Part shown: positions 44,599 through 55,047 of the stretch, in pieces | Numbering within the stretch: the first letter of the stretch is position 1 | Layout of the letters: each line of letters begins with the position of its first letter | From: Stenocarpella maydis | Taxonomy: Eukaryota > Ascomycota > Sordariomycetes > Diaporthales > Diaporthaceae | NCBI GenBank assembly: GCA_002270565.1 | Contig: NQMI01000049.1 | Coordinates: 168,315 to 232,314 of the forward strand | Direction of reading: 5' to 3' | Length of the DNA: 64,000 bases | The notes under the pieces: model-generated | Databases searched by the model: none | Told to the model about the DNA's origin: nothing | Seen by the model: the letters and a program-made list of their open reading frames with translations, nothing else | Made by a program: the position numbers and the translations under genes

Positions 44599-45777
44599 TC
44601 AAAGCACTAGGTCCAGAAGGTGCTCCCCATGGATACCAAAACGGGCGTCCGCGAACCCCGGACTCGCCTGCCCTCTCGCAGCCACAGGACCATCGTCATG
44701 GAACACAGCTCCTCTTCTCGCAGGTCGAGGTCCACCGCCATGATCACCGCTCCCATTGCGCACATCCTCGGCACCCTCCCTGGCCCAGCAGCCAGTGGCC
44801 GCCTGCACGTCTTCCCTGAACTGCTGCTGACGCTCCGCCTGCCGCCGGATGTCGGCCGCGCTGTCGGCCACGCTCGCGTTGGTGTACAAACTGGCGTAGG
44901 TGCGGTTGCCACTGCCGTTGCTGTAGTCAGTGTGCAGTCGATGCTGCTGCTGCTGCTGATCCCAGGCTGGCGGTGGTGGTGGCTGCCTCTGCTGAGCGGG
45001 GGCAGGCCGGCCTTCCGCGGACTTTTTAAGCACGGAACTCATGCCCAGTGGCATATACCAATCCGGTATGTCAGCCAGCCCGATCCTGCGCAGGCCCTCC
45101 TTTGTCAAAGGCATCTCGTGCTGGTAGCGGCACCCCCGGCCAAAGTCGCAGGCCCCGTGGTGACACCAATCCCGACACGGTGTGATGGGCTGCGTGGCGG
45201 TGGGCTGGCGGGCCGATGGCTGGAGCTCGCCGCGCGTGGGTTGGGTCATGTGCGGCCGGATGGGCTTTGCGCTCCGGTTGTCACGTGTTTGAGTGCTCAC
45301 TATGGTGTTGGGCACGTTATGATGGGACTTGCTCAGCATGCGCTGGGGTGGTTGGACCGGCGGGGTCTGCTTCTCGACCGGGCATGGCTCGGTGGAGGAT
45401 GAGCTGCCATCGGGGCCGAGAAGGGACTCACCGCCGGCCTTCTCGGCCGACTTGCTCTTGGTTGCTGTAGTGGTTGGGGCGGTTTTCTTGTTCATCTTGT
45501 TTCGGGCCTTGCCCTTCCACGACGGCTGTGGCTTCGTCTTGAGCATTTCACGGGGCGTGTCGGGGTGGAAATACACTTCAATGATGTCGTCGTCATCCTT
45601 GTGGAAAATACCAAGCTTGACCAAGTCGGCGGTCTGCCTCGCGCTGAGCTCACGGGGCACGTTTGTCAGCTCCATCCAGTCTGGAAGCTGGTCGACGGCG
45701 ATCAGGGGCACCATGGCTCCGGGCGTCCCATCCTCTGCAGGAGGACGGGCGATGAAGTAGTCCAGTCTGGGGTACAT
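44599..45777 (-). CDS. CCCH-type zinc-finger protein of fungal-specific architecture
   Basis: The single open exon encodes 392 residues. The N-terminal about 95 residues form a conserved-looking domain (YPRLDYFIARPP, PLIAVDQLPDWMELTNVPRE, LVKLGIFHKDDD) of the kind found before CCCH fingers in fungal proteins. A Lys/Ser/Thr-rich linker follows. At about residue 205 one finger has the spacing C-x8-C-x5-C-x3-H (CRDWCHHGACDFGRGCRYQH), followed by EMPLTKEGLRRIGLADIPDW. The tail is Pro/Gln-rich. Such fingers usually bind RNA; the target here is unknown. The last about 70 residues are Gly/Arg-rich and less convincing, so an unrecognised 3' intron is possible. The stop of the next minus-strand gene, TBCE, is 281 bp upstream of this ATG. 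Confidence 0.82.
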   Translation of the reverse strand: MYPRLDYFIARPPAEDGTPGAMVPLIAVDQLPDWMELTNVPRELSARQTADLVKLGIFHKDDDDIIEVYFHPDTPREMLKTKPQPSWKGKARNKMNKKTAPTTTATKSKSAEKAGGESLLGPDGSSSSTEPCPVEKQTPPVQPPQRMLSKSHHNVPNTIVSTQTRDNRSAKPIRPHMTQPTRGELQPSARQPTATQPITPCRDWCHHGACDFGRGCRYQHEMPLTKEGLRRIGLADIPDWYMPLGMSSVLKKSAEGRPAPAQQRQPPPPPAWDQQQQQHRLHTDYSNGSGNRTYASLYTNASVADSAADIRRQAERQQQFREDVQAATGCWAREGAEDVRNGSGDHGGGPRPARRGAVFHDDGPVAARGQASPGFADARFGIHGEHLLDLVL

Positions 45778-46058
45778 GGGCGGCGCTATGAACTGAATGA
45801 CTTCTTTCCTTCCTGGAGAATGGGAGTTGAAGAGCTACACGTCTGGATCCACCAAGTGCAGGTGCGGTTCTTGCTTCTTAAATGCAGCAGTCCAGGAACT
45901 TGATTTGTTGGCCGCGTGCCAATCGAATCGCCTCACCCGGGCAGCCCTCCTTCACGTTGGAGCATCCGGCCAGCTGCATTAGCTTGTCTGTTTCCAACCA
46001 TAACAACTCATCCTGTCTGCATGTTTTCCAGGCAAATTCGCAAGAGCTCTTTGTCCGC

Positions 46059-48003
46059 CTATCTTGGCTCTACCCTGATTGTGGCGTCTATCCCGTCAAC
46101 ACAGAAGCCAAACTGTCTCGGGGAGTCTCTGAGCTCCTCCTCCCGTTTGATCCACCGGCCGGTCTTGCTGTCCAGCTGCGAGCCTGAACCCCCCTGTGCA
46201 TGCCCGGAACCACGCAGAGCCTGCCATTGTCCGGATCCATTTTCATCTTCCTCACCGCTGCTGTCGTCAGCGTCATCAAAGCCCGCCACCGGGTCCCACT
46301 CACCCGTCTCCCAGACCAGTCGGAGCTTGAGGGGCTCGTGCCCAAAGAGCCTGCCCGCGATTCCCTTGACGGAGTAGAGGTCGAATGTCTTTGGTACCTG
46401 CGCATGCTTCTCCACCGCCGTTACACCGTCCTCCAGCCCAGCCCCCTGGCCTGTCTCACAGAACCTGAACGTAACGTTGACAAGCCTTGCCTCCAGGAAG
46501 GCAGGGTTGACCTCCTTCCTCCGCACTACGGCCGGCTCGTCGTAAATCTCACAGAGCTCCTTGTACCTCCGGTGCTGGGCGATGACCGCTTTTTCGGCCT
46601 CCGGGGTTTCGGGCACGGAGGCAAGCTGGCGGCCAATCCGAGAGAGGTAGAACATCTCCGCGTTGGTACGGTCCGTGGGAGTAACAGAGCTGAAGTTCAG
46701 GGTCTGGAGGCTGGCCAAACGTGCGACCGTGATCATGTAGGCCTCCTCCGTGACGGTGGCCCTTGAGCCTCCTGAGCCGGAGCCTGATGCCTGCCCACTT
46801 GATTTGTCGAAGCCCGGGTCATCGTAGACAGGGTTGTGAGCCAGGCGGAGGGAGACCAGGCCAGGAAAAGAGTCAGGGAGGGCATCCACGAAGGACCAGT
46901 TGCTGATATTGTTGTATGAGACGTCGAGGTGGGTCAGTGTATGGCTGAAGACTGGTATGTCCTGCGGGTTGTCGGCGGTGATGGTGGAGATGTTGTTGCC
47001 CTTGAGATGTAGGTTCTTCAACGAGGACAGTTGGGCGAGGCAGGCAAGGTCACTGAGTGATTTGAAGTCATTGAATTCAAGATAGAGCGTAGTCAGTGTC
47101 TCGGTAGCTGCCATGCCGCCGGGAGGTGAGAGCCGGGACAACTGGTTGGTGCTGGCGTGCAGAGTTGCCAGAGACTGGAAGCAGCGAGATATGTGGCAGA
47201 TACTGTCCCACCCCAGGAGTGTCTCGTCAAGGGCAAGCTCTTTGATAGTCCTGAAAGAATCTCGCACCGATTCTGCATCCATACTGGCGATCAATGACTC
47301 CTGGTACCGGTTTCCACTGTCGAGAAGTCAGTCTAGGAATTCAAAAAGTCACATGTGGCCTACCTACTTGAGTGCCAGACGGCGCAGACTCTTGAGCTGC
47401 GAACAGACATGAACAATCTCCCGGAGGTCAACAACCAAGCTGCGGCTGACATCCAGCTCGGCGACCTTGGGCAAGACCTCCGAGATGGGCTGCTCGCCGG
47501 GGCCCGATGCCGACGAGACGCGCAGGCCGTCGAGGATAACAATCCTGAGCTCGCTCAGCTGCGCCTGCTGCCTGCGGATCTTGTCGAAGCCAACCTCCTC
47601 GGCGACCTTGCCCGAGATGACTATCTGCTGGCCCGAGGACGCCTGCGCCCGATCCGCTGGGGCGTCTGGGGCGTACTTCTCGCGGAGGGCCTGCAGGAAG
47701 GTCCGCGGCTGGTCTGCCGCCCTCGTGGGGCGGACAAAAGAGGCGGCCCTTGGCGAGCTGGAGAGACCTGCAAGGTTTGTCAATGAGATGCCCCGGGTGT
47801 CTGCATCCAAATGGGCATCCCGCACATGTGAAGTATCTCACATCCTTGTGTGAACCGTCGTGCTTGCCCCTGGACGGGTCGTCCCATTCGACGCCGAGCC
47901 AATCTCCAGCTGTGCCGCTCACCTGGCCGATGTATCGAACAGTGCAGAGGGCGCCATCGTAGGAGAGGCGTTGGCCGGCTTGGAACTCAGGGATGGCAGG
48001 CAT
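46059..48003 (-). CDS. TBCE: tubulin-specific chaperone E (tubulin cofactor E, Pac2-like)
   Basis: The predicted protein has 611 residues in three exons: 48003-47826, 47767-47368 and 47316-46059. Introns are 58 and 51 bp, joining YFTC/LSSSPRAASFVRP and LALN/GNRYQESL. The N-terminal CAP-Gly domain (about residues 1-70) has RYIGQVSGTAGDWLGVEWDD and GKHDGSH. A leucine-rich repeat region follows (about 160-400; VAELDVSRSLV, LKSLRRLALNGNRY, LTTLYLEFNDF, LKNLHLKGNNIS, LTHLDVSYNNIS, LVSLRLAHNP). The C-terminal ubiquitin-like part ends GFCVDGIDATIRVEPR. The protein binds alpha-tubulin and helps assemble or dissociate tubulin dimers in the cytosol. Length and domain order match the family. Confidence 0.94.
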
Positions 48004-48265
48004 GTTGTATCATTCTTGTCTTGGTGAACCGACGGACATCAACAGGGCCACAGGCGAGCCCAGCGGCTGTGACGATTTTGTAGTGGATCTTGATAGAGTT
48101 CCCGCCTGTAAGCCAGGGGTCCAGTGGTATGAGTTACACGGCACACTAACGTAACCAACCTCAGGTTCGACAGCACTTTACTCGTTACTGCATGAGCACG
48201 TTCGCAGCATGTTGCCCGAGATTCATACAATCGTATTGAACACAGCCCAGGTTTTTCAAAATTAT

Positions 48266-49253
48266 CTACAGCTTGCTCTTGGCGGCCCCGGCGGCCTTGA
48301 CCAGAGCACGGCCGTTACTGAGACACACCTTCTTGCCCTCGACCTTTGTCTCGAAGCGGACCTCCTCCCAGCCATCCTTGACCTCCCCAGTCCTCCAGAC
48401 CGAGGTCACCAGCTTGTCGCCGGGCTTGACGGGGCTGGCGAACCTCGCCTGGAACTCCTTCAGGTTCTTTGGGTCGCTGCCGGCGACGTGCTTTAGCAGA
48501 CCGTGGCAGGTCGAGTTGAACGAATACAGGCCGTGGATGATCTCGCCGCCGAAGCCCATCTTCTGGCCGGGCTCCGGGGTGGCGTGCAGGGGGTTGTAGT
48601 CGCCGTTGAGGCGGTACAGCAGGGCCGTCTCCCTGGTGGTCTGGTCCTCGAAGGTCAGGTCGGGCTGCTTGCCCTTGGGCGGCGGGAAGTTGACCGTGGC
48701 AGGCCCCTTTGGCCCGCCCCAGTTGCCCTGGCCCACGAAGAAGGCGCTGCCGATGGCCCGCGAGTAGGGCTCGCCGGTGGTGGCGTCAACGAGATCGGTC
48801 TGGGTCTCGAGGACGGAGCCCGGCCGGCCCTTGTCATAGACGCCGATGACCTTCTGGCGGATCTCAAACCTCCTGCCCTCGGATGACGGCGGCAGGGGCT
48901 TGAAGAACTGCAGCAGGCGCTGGCCATCAACGACACGAGTGTGGTCGAAGTCGGGCACGCCAGGGATCTTGACAGCCTTCTGGGCCGCGTAGAAGTCAAT
49001 GACTTCCTGGGTAGCACCCTTGAACGCTGGGGGATGGTCAGCAGCGGTTATGCTGTGGGATGCGAGGCCAGAAGGCGGACTCACGCAGGATGACAGGGTA
49101 CGTGGGGAAGACGGCAAAGCCGGGGTGCAGTTCAAAGAGGAAGTGAAGCTCCTCAGCGGTGCACCCGATGCTGTTGGCAAAGAGGAGTGCGTCTCGCTTC
49201 AGCCACTGGACGGGCTGAGGGGGGTACTCGAAACCAACGCCGGGGCCGCTCAT
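48266..49253 (-). CDS. peroxisomal enoyl-CoA hydratase 2 (MaoC/hot-dog) with PTS1
   Basis: The predicted protein has 309 residues in two exons: 49253-49085 and 49026-48266. The 58 bp intron joins YPVILP to FKGATQEVIDFYAA. It is a stand-alone homologue of the hydratase 2 domain of peroxisomal multifunctional enzyme, hydrating trans-2-enoyl-CoA to (R)-3-hydroxyacyl-CoA in beta-oxidation. The N-terminal hot-dog half has EYPPQPVQWLKRDALLFANS and FAVFPTYPVIL. The catalytic half has TRETALLYRLNGDYNPLH (the Asp/His hydratase motif) and GGEIIHGLYSFN. The last three residues are SKL, a perfect type 1 peroxisomal signal, so matrix import by PEX5 is expected. The start at 49253 lies next to a GATGCT microsatellite. 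Confidence 0.94.
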
Positions 49254-50075
49254 GTTGAACGCAGTGGAGCTGATGCGGATGCTGATGCTGATGCTGATGC
49301 TGATATGGGCTAGAAGGAATGGCCACAGCCGGCTGATGGGTATGGTCTACAAGACAGGAGCATGGAGTGACCGAAACGAAGAGCGAGGACGAGAGATGAT
49401 GCATGTTGCCTTGTCTCGCAGCCGAAGTGCCACGATCCCCAGAGAAGCCGAGGTCCGGCGGCTGCCCCTTGGCACTTCGGGTGTGGGGTTTGACCCTTGG
49501 TTGGAGCTGGGGAGGGCAAGGCGGCCCAGACAATCAACACAAGACAGCCATTCACCTACCGCCTCTTCAGGGGGTTCTCTGTTGGCTGCCGCTGGCCCCC
49601 CGGTTCGATCTCGCCCAGGCTGTCAACCTCATCCACCCAGCCACAGAGGTGGAACACTACGCGCAGATGGAGGCGGATTTGGGCCGGTTGGGAACAAGAA
49701 GAGAAGGAAAGAAGGAGGGGAAACCCTGCAAGCCCTTGAGCGCTGCTTCCGAGCTGGTCCATTTGTCTTGGGAAAAGTTATCGAGTGCCCCCCGTGTGCC
49801 CTTCGCCCTTGGGACATGCAGCCGTCTATGATGGCGCAGAGAGCACTGCCCCGGGTCTGCACTAGCCTAGTGTACTCCGCACGTAGTGCCACAGCACACT
49901 CGTCGCCGAGTCGGGGCCGAGACTCGCCCCCACTTGGCACGTCCGACAGGCGAGCCGATCCGTCTGAAAAGTTGCAGTCGCACACTTGAGGTCGTCGTCC
50001 ATTCCAAGCCGCGCCTTCTCCCTCTGGAAGGCTGGTGGCTGAGACGTCTTCTTCTTCTTCCAGACTTTCGCCAGA
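49254..50075. promoter_or_regulatory. shared region of divergent hydratase and basic-protein genes
   Basis: These 822 bp separate the two divergent ATGs and must contain both promoters. A TGTACTCCG word lies near 49870. A CTTCTTCTTCTT run lies just before the + strand start. No TATA box is recognised. Confidence 0.5.
49269..49305. repeat. GCTGAT microsatellite in hydratase leader
   Basis: About six imperfect GCTGAT units lie 16-52 bp upstream of the hydratase start codon (on the coding strand, ATCAGC units), hence within its probable leader. Confidence 0.9.
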
Positions 50076-51287
50076 ATGCCTGCGCCAATACCAAGGCCCG
50101 CCCAAAACGGCGCACCGTCCCCAGGCAAGCGGCAACTGAATGCGCGCAAAACCCCTCCCTCCGGCGTCGCCACCACCCAACCTGACCTTCGCCATGTGCG
50201 CGACAGCACTCCCCTCAAGCTTCCGAAGCCATTGGGCCCCAGGGCCCGTCGTTCCCTCACGCAAGAGACCTCGTATTTGATGCGGCAGCGCAACGAACTC
50301 GACCGGGCCCTCCTGTCGCAGGCATTCCGACCGCTTCACGAGCTCAGCACTAGTGACTGGCCACCCCGTAAGGAACTCCTTAGACTGTGCGCGCGCATGG
50401 CCAGCAGAGAGAGGGAATACATCCAGGCTAGGGCCAGACGGCTAGAAGAGAGAAGTGTGCTTTATCACCTTGATCCTTCCCATAAGCGGGCGCTCGATGT
50501 GAACCTGATCAAGACCCAGCTCTCCAAGTTCAGGCGGCATCTTGGGCCGTACTTGGAAGCCGCGGAGGAGGCAAGCGCCGGCGGCGGAGATGACGAGTCT
50601 GGCTCAGCCCAGGACAGGACTGATGGCTCCACCGCCTCGGAATCGTCCGAAGACGTGGCCGCGAACAGCAACGACGACGGAGGGAAGCCCTCCAGTGGTC
50701 TTGATGGCGCATTCGATGACATTAGGAATTCGAAAAAGAGAAAGCACAGCGAAGGGAGCAAGGCCAGGAAGGAGCCACAAAAGATAGCGAGGAAAGAGCG
50801 GGCTTCAGCGAGCACACAGTCCCCCGCCTCGCGAACCAAGTCTGGCAAGGCCCATGTGCCCAAAAGATCCAAGGAGATGGAGGTGTCGGTTTCACAAATC
50901 ATTAACAGCATGTCCCAGACCACATCTTCTCAAGTCAGCGCCAATGGCGCCAGCAAGGCGGAGGCCGAAGAGGTGCCGGCTGAGGCCACCACAACCAACG
51001 CCACGGGAGAGAAGGCCGACCAGACTGCCACGAGGACGCCAGCAAGCAGCACTCCCAGCACTCCCAGCGACGGGGCCGCGAGGCCATGGTACCAGCGTCA
51101 TGCTAAGGCCACGATGAGGTCCGACTTCAACGACTGGGTCCGCGAGAAGCCTCCGCACCGACGTAGGCCCGTGCCGAAGAAAAGGCGACGCCAATACCTC
51201 GTCTCCGGTGCCATGCCCGCACCTCATCTTCCGAGCCCAAGGCCTGGCAAGGCCAATGCAACAAGCACATCGACAGGTGGACCTTAG
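50076..51287 (+). CDS. uncharacterised basic, probably nuclear protein
   Basis: One open exon of 403 residues starts MPAPIPRPAQNG just downstream of a pyrimidine tract. Residues about 60-165 look folded and helical (RSLTQETSYLMRQRNELDRA, REYIQARARRLEERS, LDVNLIKTQLSKFRRHLGPY). The middle (170-340) is Ser/Asp/Glu/Thr-rich, with a KKRKHSEGSKARKEPQK cluster. Near residue 345 a short conserved-looking block PWYQRHAKATMRSDFNDWVR is followed by a very basic stretch (KPPHRRRPVPKKRRR), a likely nuclear signal. I do not recognise the family. Codon use and strict openness in a region otherwise full of stops support it being a real gene. Confidence 0.7.
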   Translation: MPAPIPRPAQNGAPSPGKRQLNARKTPPSGVATTQPDLRHVRDSTPLKLPKPLGPRARRSLTQETSYLMRQRNELDRALLSQAFRPLHELSTSDWPPRKELLRLCARMASREREYIQARARRLEERSVLYHLDPSHKRALDVNLIKTQLSKFRRHLGPYLEAAEEASAGGGDDESGSAQDRTDGSTASESSEDVAANSNDDGGKPSSGLDGAFDDIRNSKKRKHSEGSKARKEPQKIARKERASASTQSPASRTKSGKAHVPKRSKEMEVSVSQIINSMSQTTSSQVSANGASKAEAEEVPAEATTTNATGEKADQTATRTPASSTPSTPSDGAARPWYQRHAKATMRSDFNDWVREKPPHRRRPVPKKRRRQYLVSGAMPAPHLPSPRPGKANATSTSTGGP

Positions 51288-54056
51288 AGGGGGACGACGA
51301 GACAATCCCGTACGAGAATCCAGAAACCTCAGCCTCGCGTCAATGGGGCCAGTGGGACTGATGCTCTCGAGACTAGACGGAGACGGTAGCCAAAGTGATT
51401 CGGGAGACAGCGACGACACGTCGGTACGCCTTCGGCTCGACAAGGCGGACCGATACCCGTCCTTGAGCACGGCTCGGGGGAGTGCAGATGGGACCAGAGA
51501 TGGTCCTGCACGCCATCATCACAAGCGAAAGGTTGGTGACATATGCTGCCGTCCAGTTTACAGGAAGATGCCAACCCATTCCAGTTCTTCGGTTGTGGTC
51601 TGCCTCGTGGCTTCTCGTGTTGGGAGTAAAGTGCACAAAGCTCAGGCGGATCGTGGGAAGCATGCTGAATGGAAAACGAAAGGCCAGCCGTTGAGGGCAC
51701 AGCATCACAAAAGTGAGGCTTGCCACCAGGATGGCCCCGCCTTGTCTGAATCCGCATTGCGAGGAGTTGTGGTCAAGGGATATACCGCTGCATACTTTTG
51801 GAGCCACAGCATTTGATGAATTCTAATGAGCACTGCCTATGGCAAAGACGGACCTCTTCGGCGGGTGAGCTGATCACGTCTTGTATGTCAATTTCTGAGT
51901 ACCGCTTGGGTCCCCTTCTCCTGGACAATAGGATGGATGCTTCGGTTCGGTCCGTTGGGAGACCGGAGATACTTACGCACAAATAACAGAGGGTACATCG
52001 GTACATCGCCCAACCCCCACACCCGCCAACTCTACTCTCGTAACGCCCACTTCGATGGTACCAATACTCACGGCACTCGTACATAACAGCCGCTGCCGGT
52101 AGACTGGTCTCTAGGTGTGCGGGTGTTTACTCTCTAGTCCGCCCGCTGTGGTATGGTGTGGATGATGTCCCAGTATACATCCGTTTCCTCCGACGCGAAT
52201 CTCGGCATTCTGAACTGGACGGTGGTAACTTCAGTTGCAACAGGCGCGGGTGAGTCAGTGTCTCCACGAGCGTGGCCCTCTGCCCAAGGCGAGAGCTAGA
52301 GAACAGAGTGTCGCGTAGGATTTTGATGCTAAGTTCAGACCCAATCTCCTCAACGCCACCAACCACCTCCCGCCGTGCCTGAGGACACGCTCTGGAATAT
52401 AAGCCCCAGGAAGCTGGAGCAGCCAGTCCCGCGAGCTCATGCCCGCCCTTGGGTCAGGCACCAGCGACGCTGTTTCGAAAGACGCAAGGCGCGCCTGGCC
52501 CGAGGTGAATGCTACGCATGGTAACCAGCTTGTTGTCGTCTAGTCCGAAGCCAGCCGCTCAAGCAGACCGACCATGCCGCCTTCTGTCTGACCTACATAG
52601 GCGTACATGGTCGTAAATGGCGCATGCATCCAGATACATATGCGTACACTTACACATGCACATGCACATGTGCCAAGCGGGATGAAGATGCAGGGCATCG
52701 AAACAAACTAACACAATGGCAGCTACCCAATGATAGCACGGGCGCGCCGCAGCCGCCACGCCCGCGAGGCCGGTGACACGCCCTGCGGCTTGCGCCCGCC
52801 TGATACTACCATACCAGAGGAGCTTCTCCAAATAACTCCTCCATTCGGTGGTTTACTACACCACTTAATATCAGGACGGGTTTCACGGCAGGAAACGATC
52901 ATGCCAACCAGCACACCATGGTGGGAACGCTCCCCCCCCCCCCCCACATCGCAAGCCAAGGCTGGGCAAAATCCGGTAGGAGAGTTCCACGGGACAGTTA
53001 GGTGGAGGGAGAGGAGGGGGAGGATGATGATGATGGAGGAGTGGAAGACCAGCCTCAACAGCTACATGCACATCACCCACGCCTGGGCGGGCGAAACCCC
53101 CCCATCCCACACACTTAAGCTTTCGGGCCATCCTTACCCAGGGGCTCCATCTGTGGTTTCCTCAGCTGATAGTTAATCATCGTTATCGCCTAATGACCAA
53201 TCCCCGGCCGCGGCCGCGCCAGGTGCCATACCGTACGGACCGACTTCCAGGGTGCCTTCAGGCTCCCGCGCCGGCCCACGTTTTGGGGGTTATTAGTTGG
53301 AGATCCGAAGTTTGGGGGTCCACCACATGCATTGGGAAGGTTATTGGGCCGATCTTGGGGGGCACTGGCTTCTAGTTCTAACCTACTGTCGAAGGCTTGT
53401 ATGCAGTAACGTGTCTTGCCCGAGGTTACTTGGCCGTCACTCCCCCTACCACCCTCGCCAAAGGTAACCCACGTCCGGTACGCTATCCATCCATACGGCT
53501 AGGAAGCTAGCCAGCACATGCGTGCATTTTTGTACACAGCTGACAGGCGTGGTGTGTGTGGAGTGCGAGTGGGTGGGCGTGGGTGGCATATCAACTGGCG
53601 CAAGTGAAGTGTGTAACCATGTCCTTGTATAATGCGTACGAGTGTGTTTCCGTATGTGGGGGGTGTGTACGGGCGTGAGGGAAGCGAGCGAACCACTCGA
53701 GAGAGATCGCCAGACGCTATCACGTACCTTAACCCCTCTGCCTGCCTTCTTGCAGGAAACCAAGGCTTGCTATGCTGTATGACCTCGTGTGATGGAGGAT
53801 CGGGACGCCCCCTCACACGACCCCCGGGTCGCACTTCTATCGTCGCAGTTTTATCTAATCGAATCTGGTGCAAAGGAGGAGGGAGGCTCCCCGAGGGATA
53901 TTTAAAGCCCCCTCCTTCTTCGCCTCTTGTCTGTCCTGGCCACAAAGGTTCTCATCTCACAGCACCTCCTGAGAAGAATATCACCCATCCAAGCACTATA
54001 CCCAAAAACCAATACACCTCGAGTCAACCAGGACTTTTTATCTCCACCAAATCAAG
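51288..54056. other. 2.8 kb intergenic, no gene recognised
   Basis: Many short overlapping open frames on both strands have no domain character. The stretch has a C run near 52930 and NotI-like GC palindromes near 53206. Its right end is the promoter of the metallothionein gene. Confidence 0.5.
53899..53907 (+). promoter_or_regulatory. TATA-like box of metallothionein gene
   Basis: TATTTAAAG lies 150 bp upstream of the metallothionein ATG, followed by a C/T-rich stretch where transcription probably starts. TATA boxes are common in highly inducible fungal genes. The assignment is by position and sequence only. Confidence 0.55.
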
Positions 54057-54188
54057 ATGTCTCCCTGGTGAGTCCCCCTTCCATCCAGAGTGGTCGGCCG
54101 TAGGACCCGTCCGGACTGTACCACCGGTTCATGCGGTGCCGCCAGACGGTCAACATGTACCGTCCACGCCTCGTTTGTCGTCGTCGTT

Positions 54189-54227
<39 letters not shown>

Positions 54228-54362
54228 CGCGGACCTCTGCTGACCTCGTGGCCCCCCCCCCATGCAGCTCCTGCACCTCCTGCTGCTCTAGCTCCTGCGC
54301 TGGCACCTGCTCTTGCGGCTCTTGCAAGGTAAGATAACCACTCAAACCCTTTTGCATCCTTC

Positions 54363-54394
<32 letters not shown>

Positions 54395-54449
54395 TGCCAC
54401 CCACCTGCCCCTTGCATACGCCGAGGCTGACATGAGCCCATAGCACTAA
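54057..54449 (+). CDS. small metallothionein
   Basis: Three tiny exons, 54057-54067, 54268-54328 and 54444-54449, encode 25 residues. Introns are 200 bp (GTGAGT...GCAG) and 115 bp (GTAAGA...CATAG). The protein starts MSPC and has eight Cys, at positions 4, 6, 9, 10, 14, 18, 20 and 23, in CxC, CC and CxCxxC arrangements. Nearly all remaining residues are Ser, Thr or Gly, and no aromatic residue is seen. This is the composition of fungal copper/zinc metallothioneins (about 22-30 residues), which buffer metal ions in the cytosol. The second exon alone encodes 20 residues, seven of them Cys. If intron 2 were not spliced the protein would end in KVR after residue 23, and an alternative acceptor at 54426 would give a slightly different tail; the Cys core is unaffected. 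A TATA-like box stands 150 bp upstream. The neighbour to the right is a ZIP metal transporter in convergent orientation. Confidence 0.78.
54178..54227. repeat. TCG/CGT microsatellite in metallothionein intron 1
   Basis: About 16 near-perfect TCG trinucleotide units (one interrupted by TTG) fill the middle of the first intron. Val-, Arg- and Thr-rich open frames across it are artefacts. Confidence 0.92.
54365..54394. repeat. GGCTCC hexamer repeat in metallothionein intron 2
   Basis: Five tandem copies of a GGCTCC hexamer lie in the second intron, about 50 bp before its acceptor. Confidence 0.92.
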
Positions 54450-55047
54450 ACAACCATTGGTCATGGCGACTGATATGTGTTGACATTCGGCTTCGGCATC
54501 CACACGTTCTTTTCGCATCCCGGGTTGCTAGTTCCCTGCCGTTTTTGTGGTTGTTTGAGTAAATACACATCGAGAGTCATGTGAGCCGGCCTGGCGGACC
54601 AGCAGGACAGGCTGATGACACGCCTTTTCCTTGCGTGGGACATCGTCCTCACTGTCACTGTGGCAATTCTTCTTATACCTCGGGTAGCAACAGTCCGCCT
54701 CGTTGAAGAGGGTTCGACAAGAAATTCAATACTCTCATTAGATGAATGGCCTAAAGCACGCTCCCGGGTATCGCATCGTCCAGCTGTGCCGTCCTGCATT
54801 AGCCCCCACTCCCCGAGCCTCTAAATGAGTCGTGACGTAAACCGGGACGTGGGGCAGACTCACACTAACACGGTCACTCCAGCACAAGCCGTAAAATCAT
54901 CAGTCCCACCAACCAAAATGCAATTATTGAGGTGAAAGCCCCTGTGCTAATCGGTCAGGGTCGTGAGGCGTCTTGTGGCCAAATGCTGCCAAGCTCCGGT
55001 CCCTCCCATCTCCAAACTCTCCTACCAAAACCATCGGCTCTGCTCAC
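54450..55047. other. intergenic between convergent metallothionein and ZIP genes
   Basis: This 598 bp stretch holds both 3' ends. A 69-codon open frame at 54615-54824 (+) starts with a hydrophobic segment but has no further support. Confidence 0.5.

Noticed and set aside
54131..54337. Arg- and Val-rich open frames with Cys-rich end
   Set aside because: They translate the TCG microsatellite of metallothionein intron 1. Only the Cys-rich end is real, and it belongs to exon 2 after splicing.
54615..54824. 69-codon frame starting with a hydrophobic segment (possible small secreted protein)
   Set aside because: No TATA, intron or cysteine pattern supports it, and it lies in the 3' space between two convergent genes.
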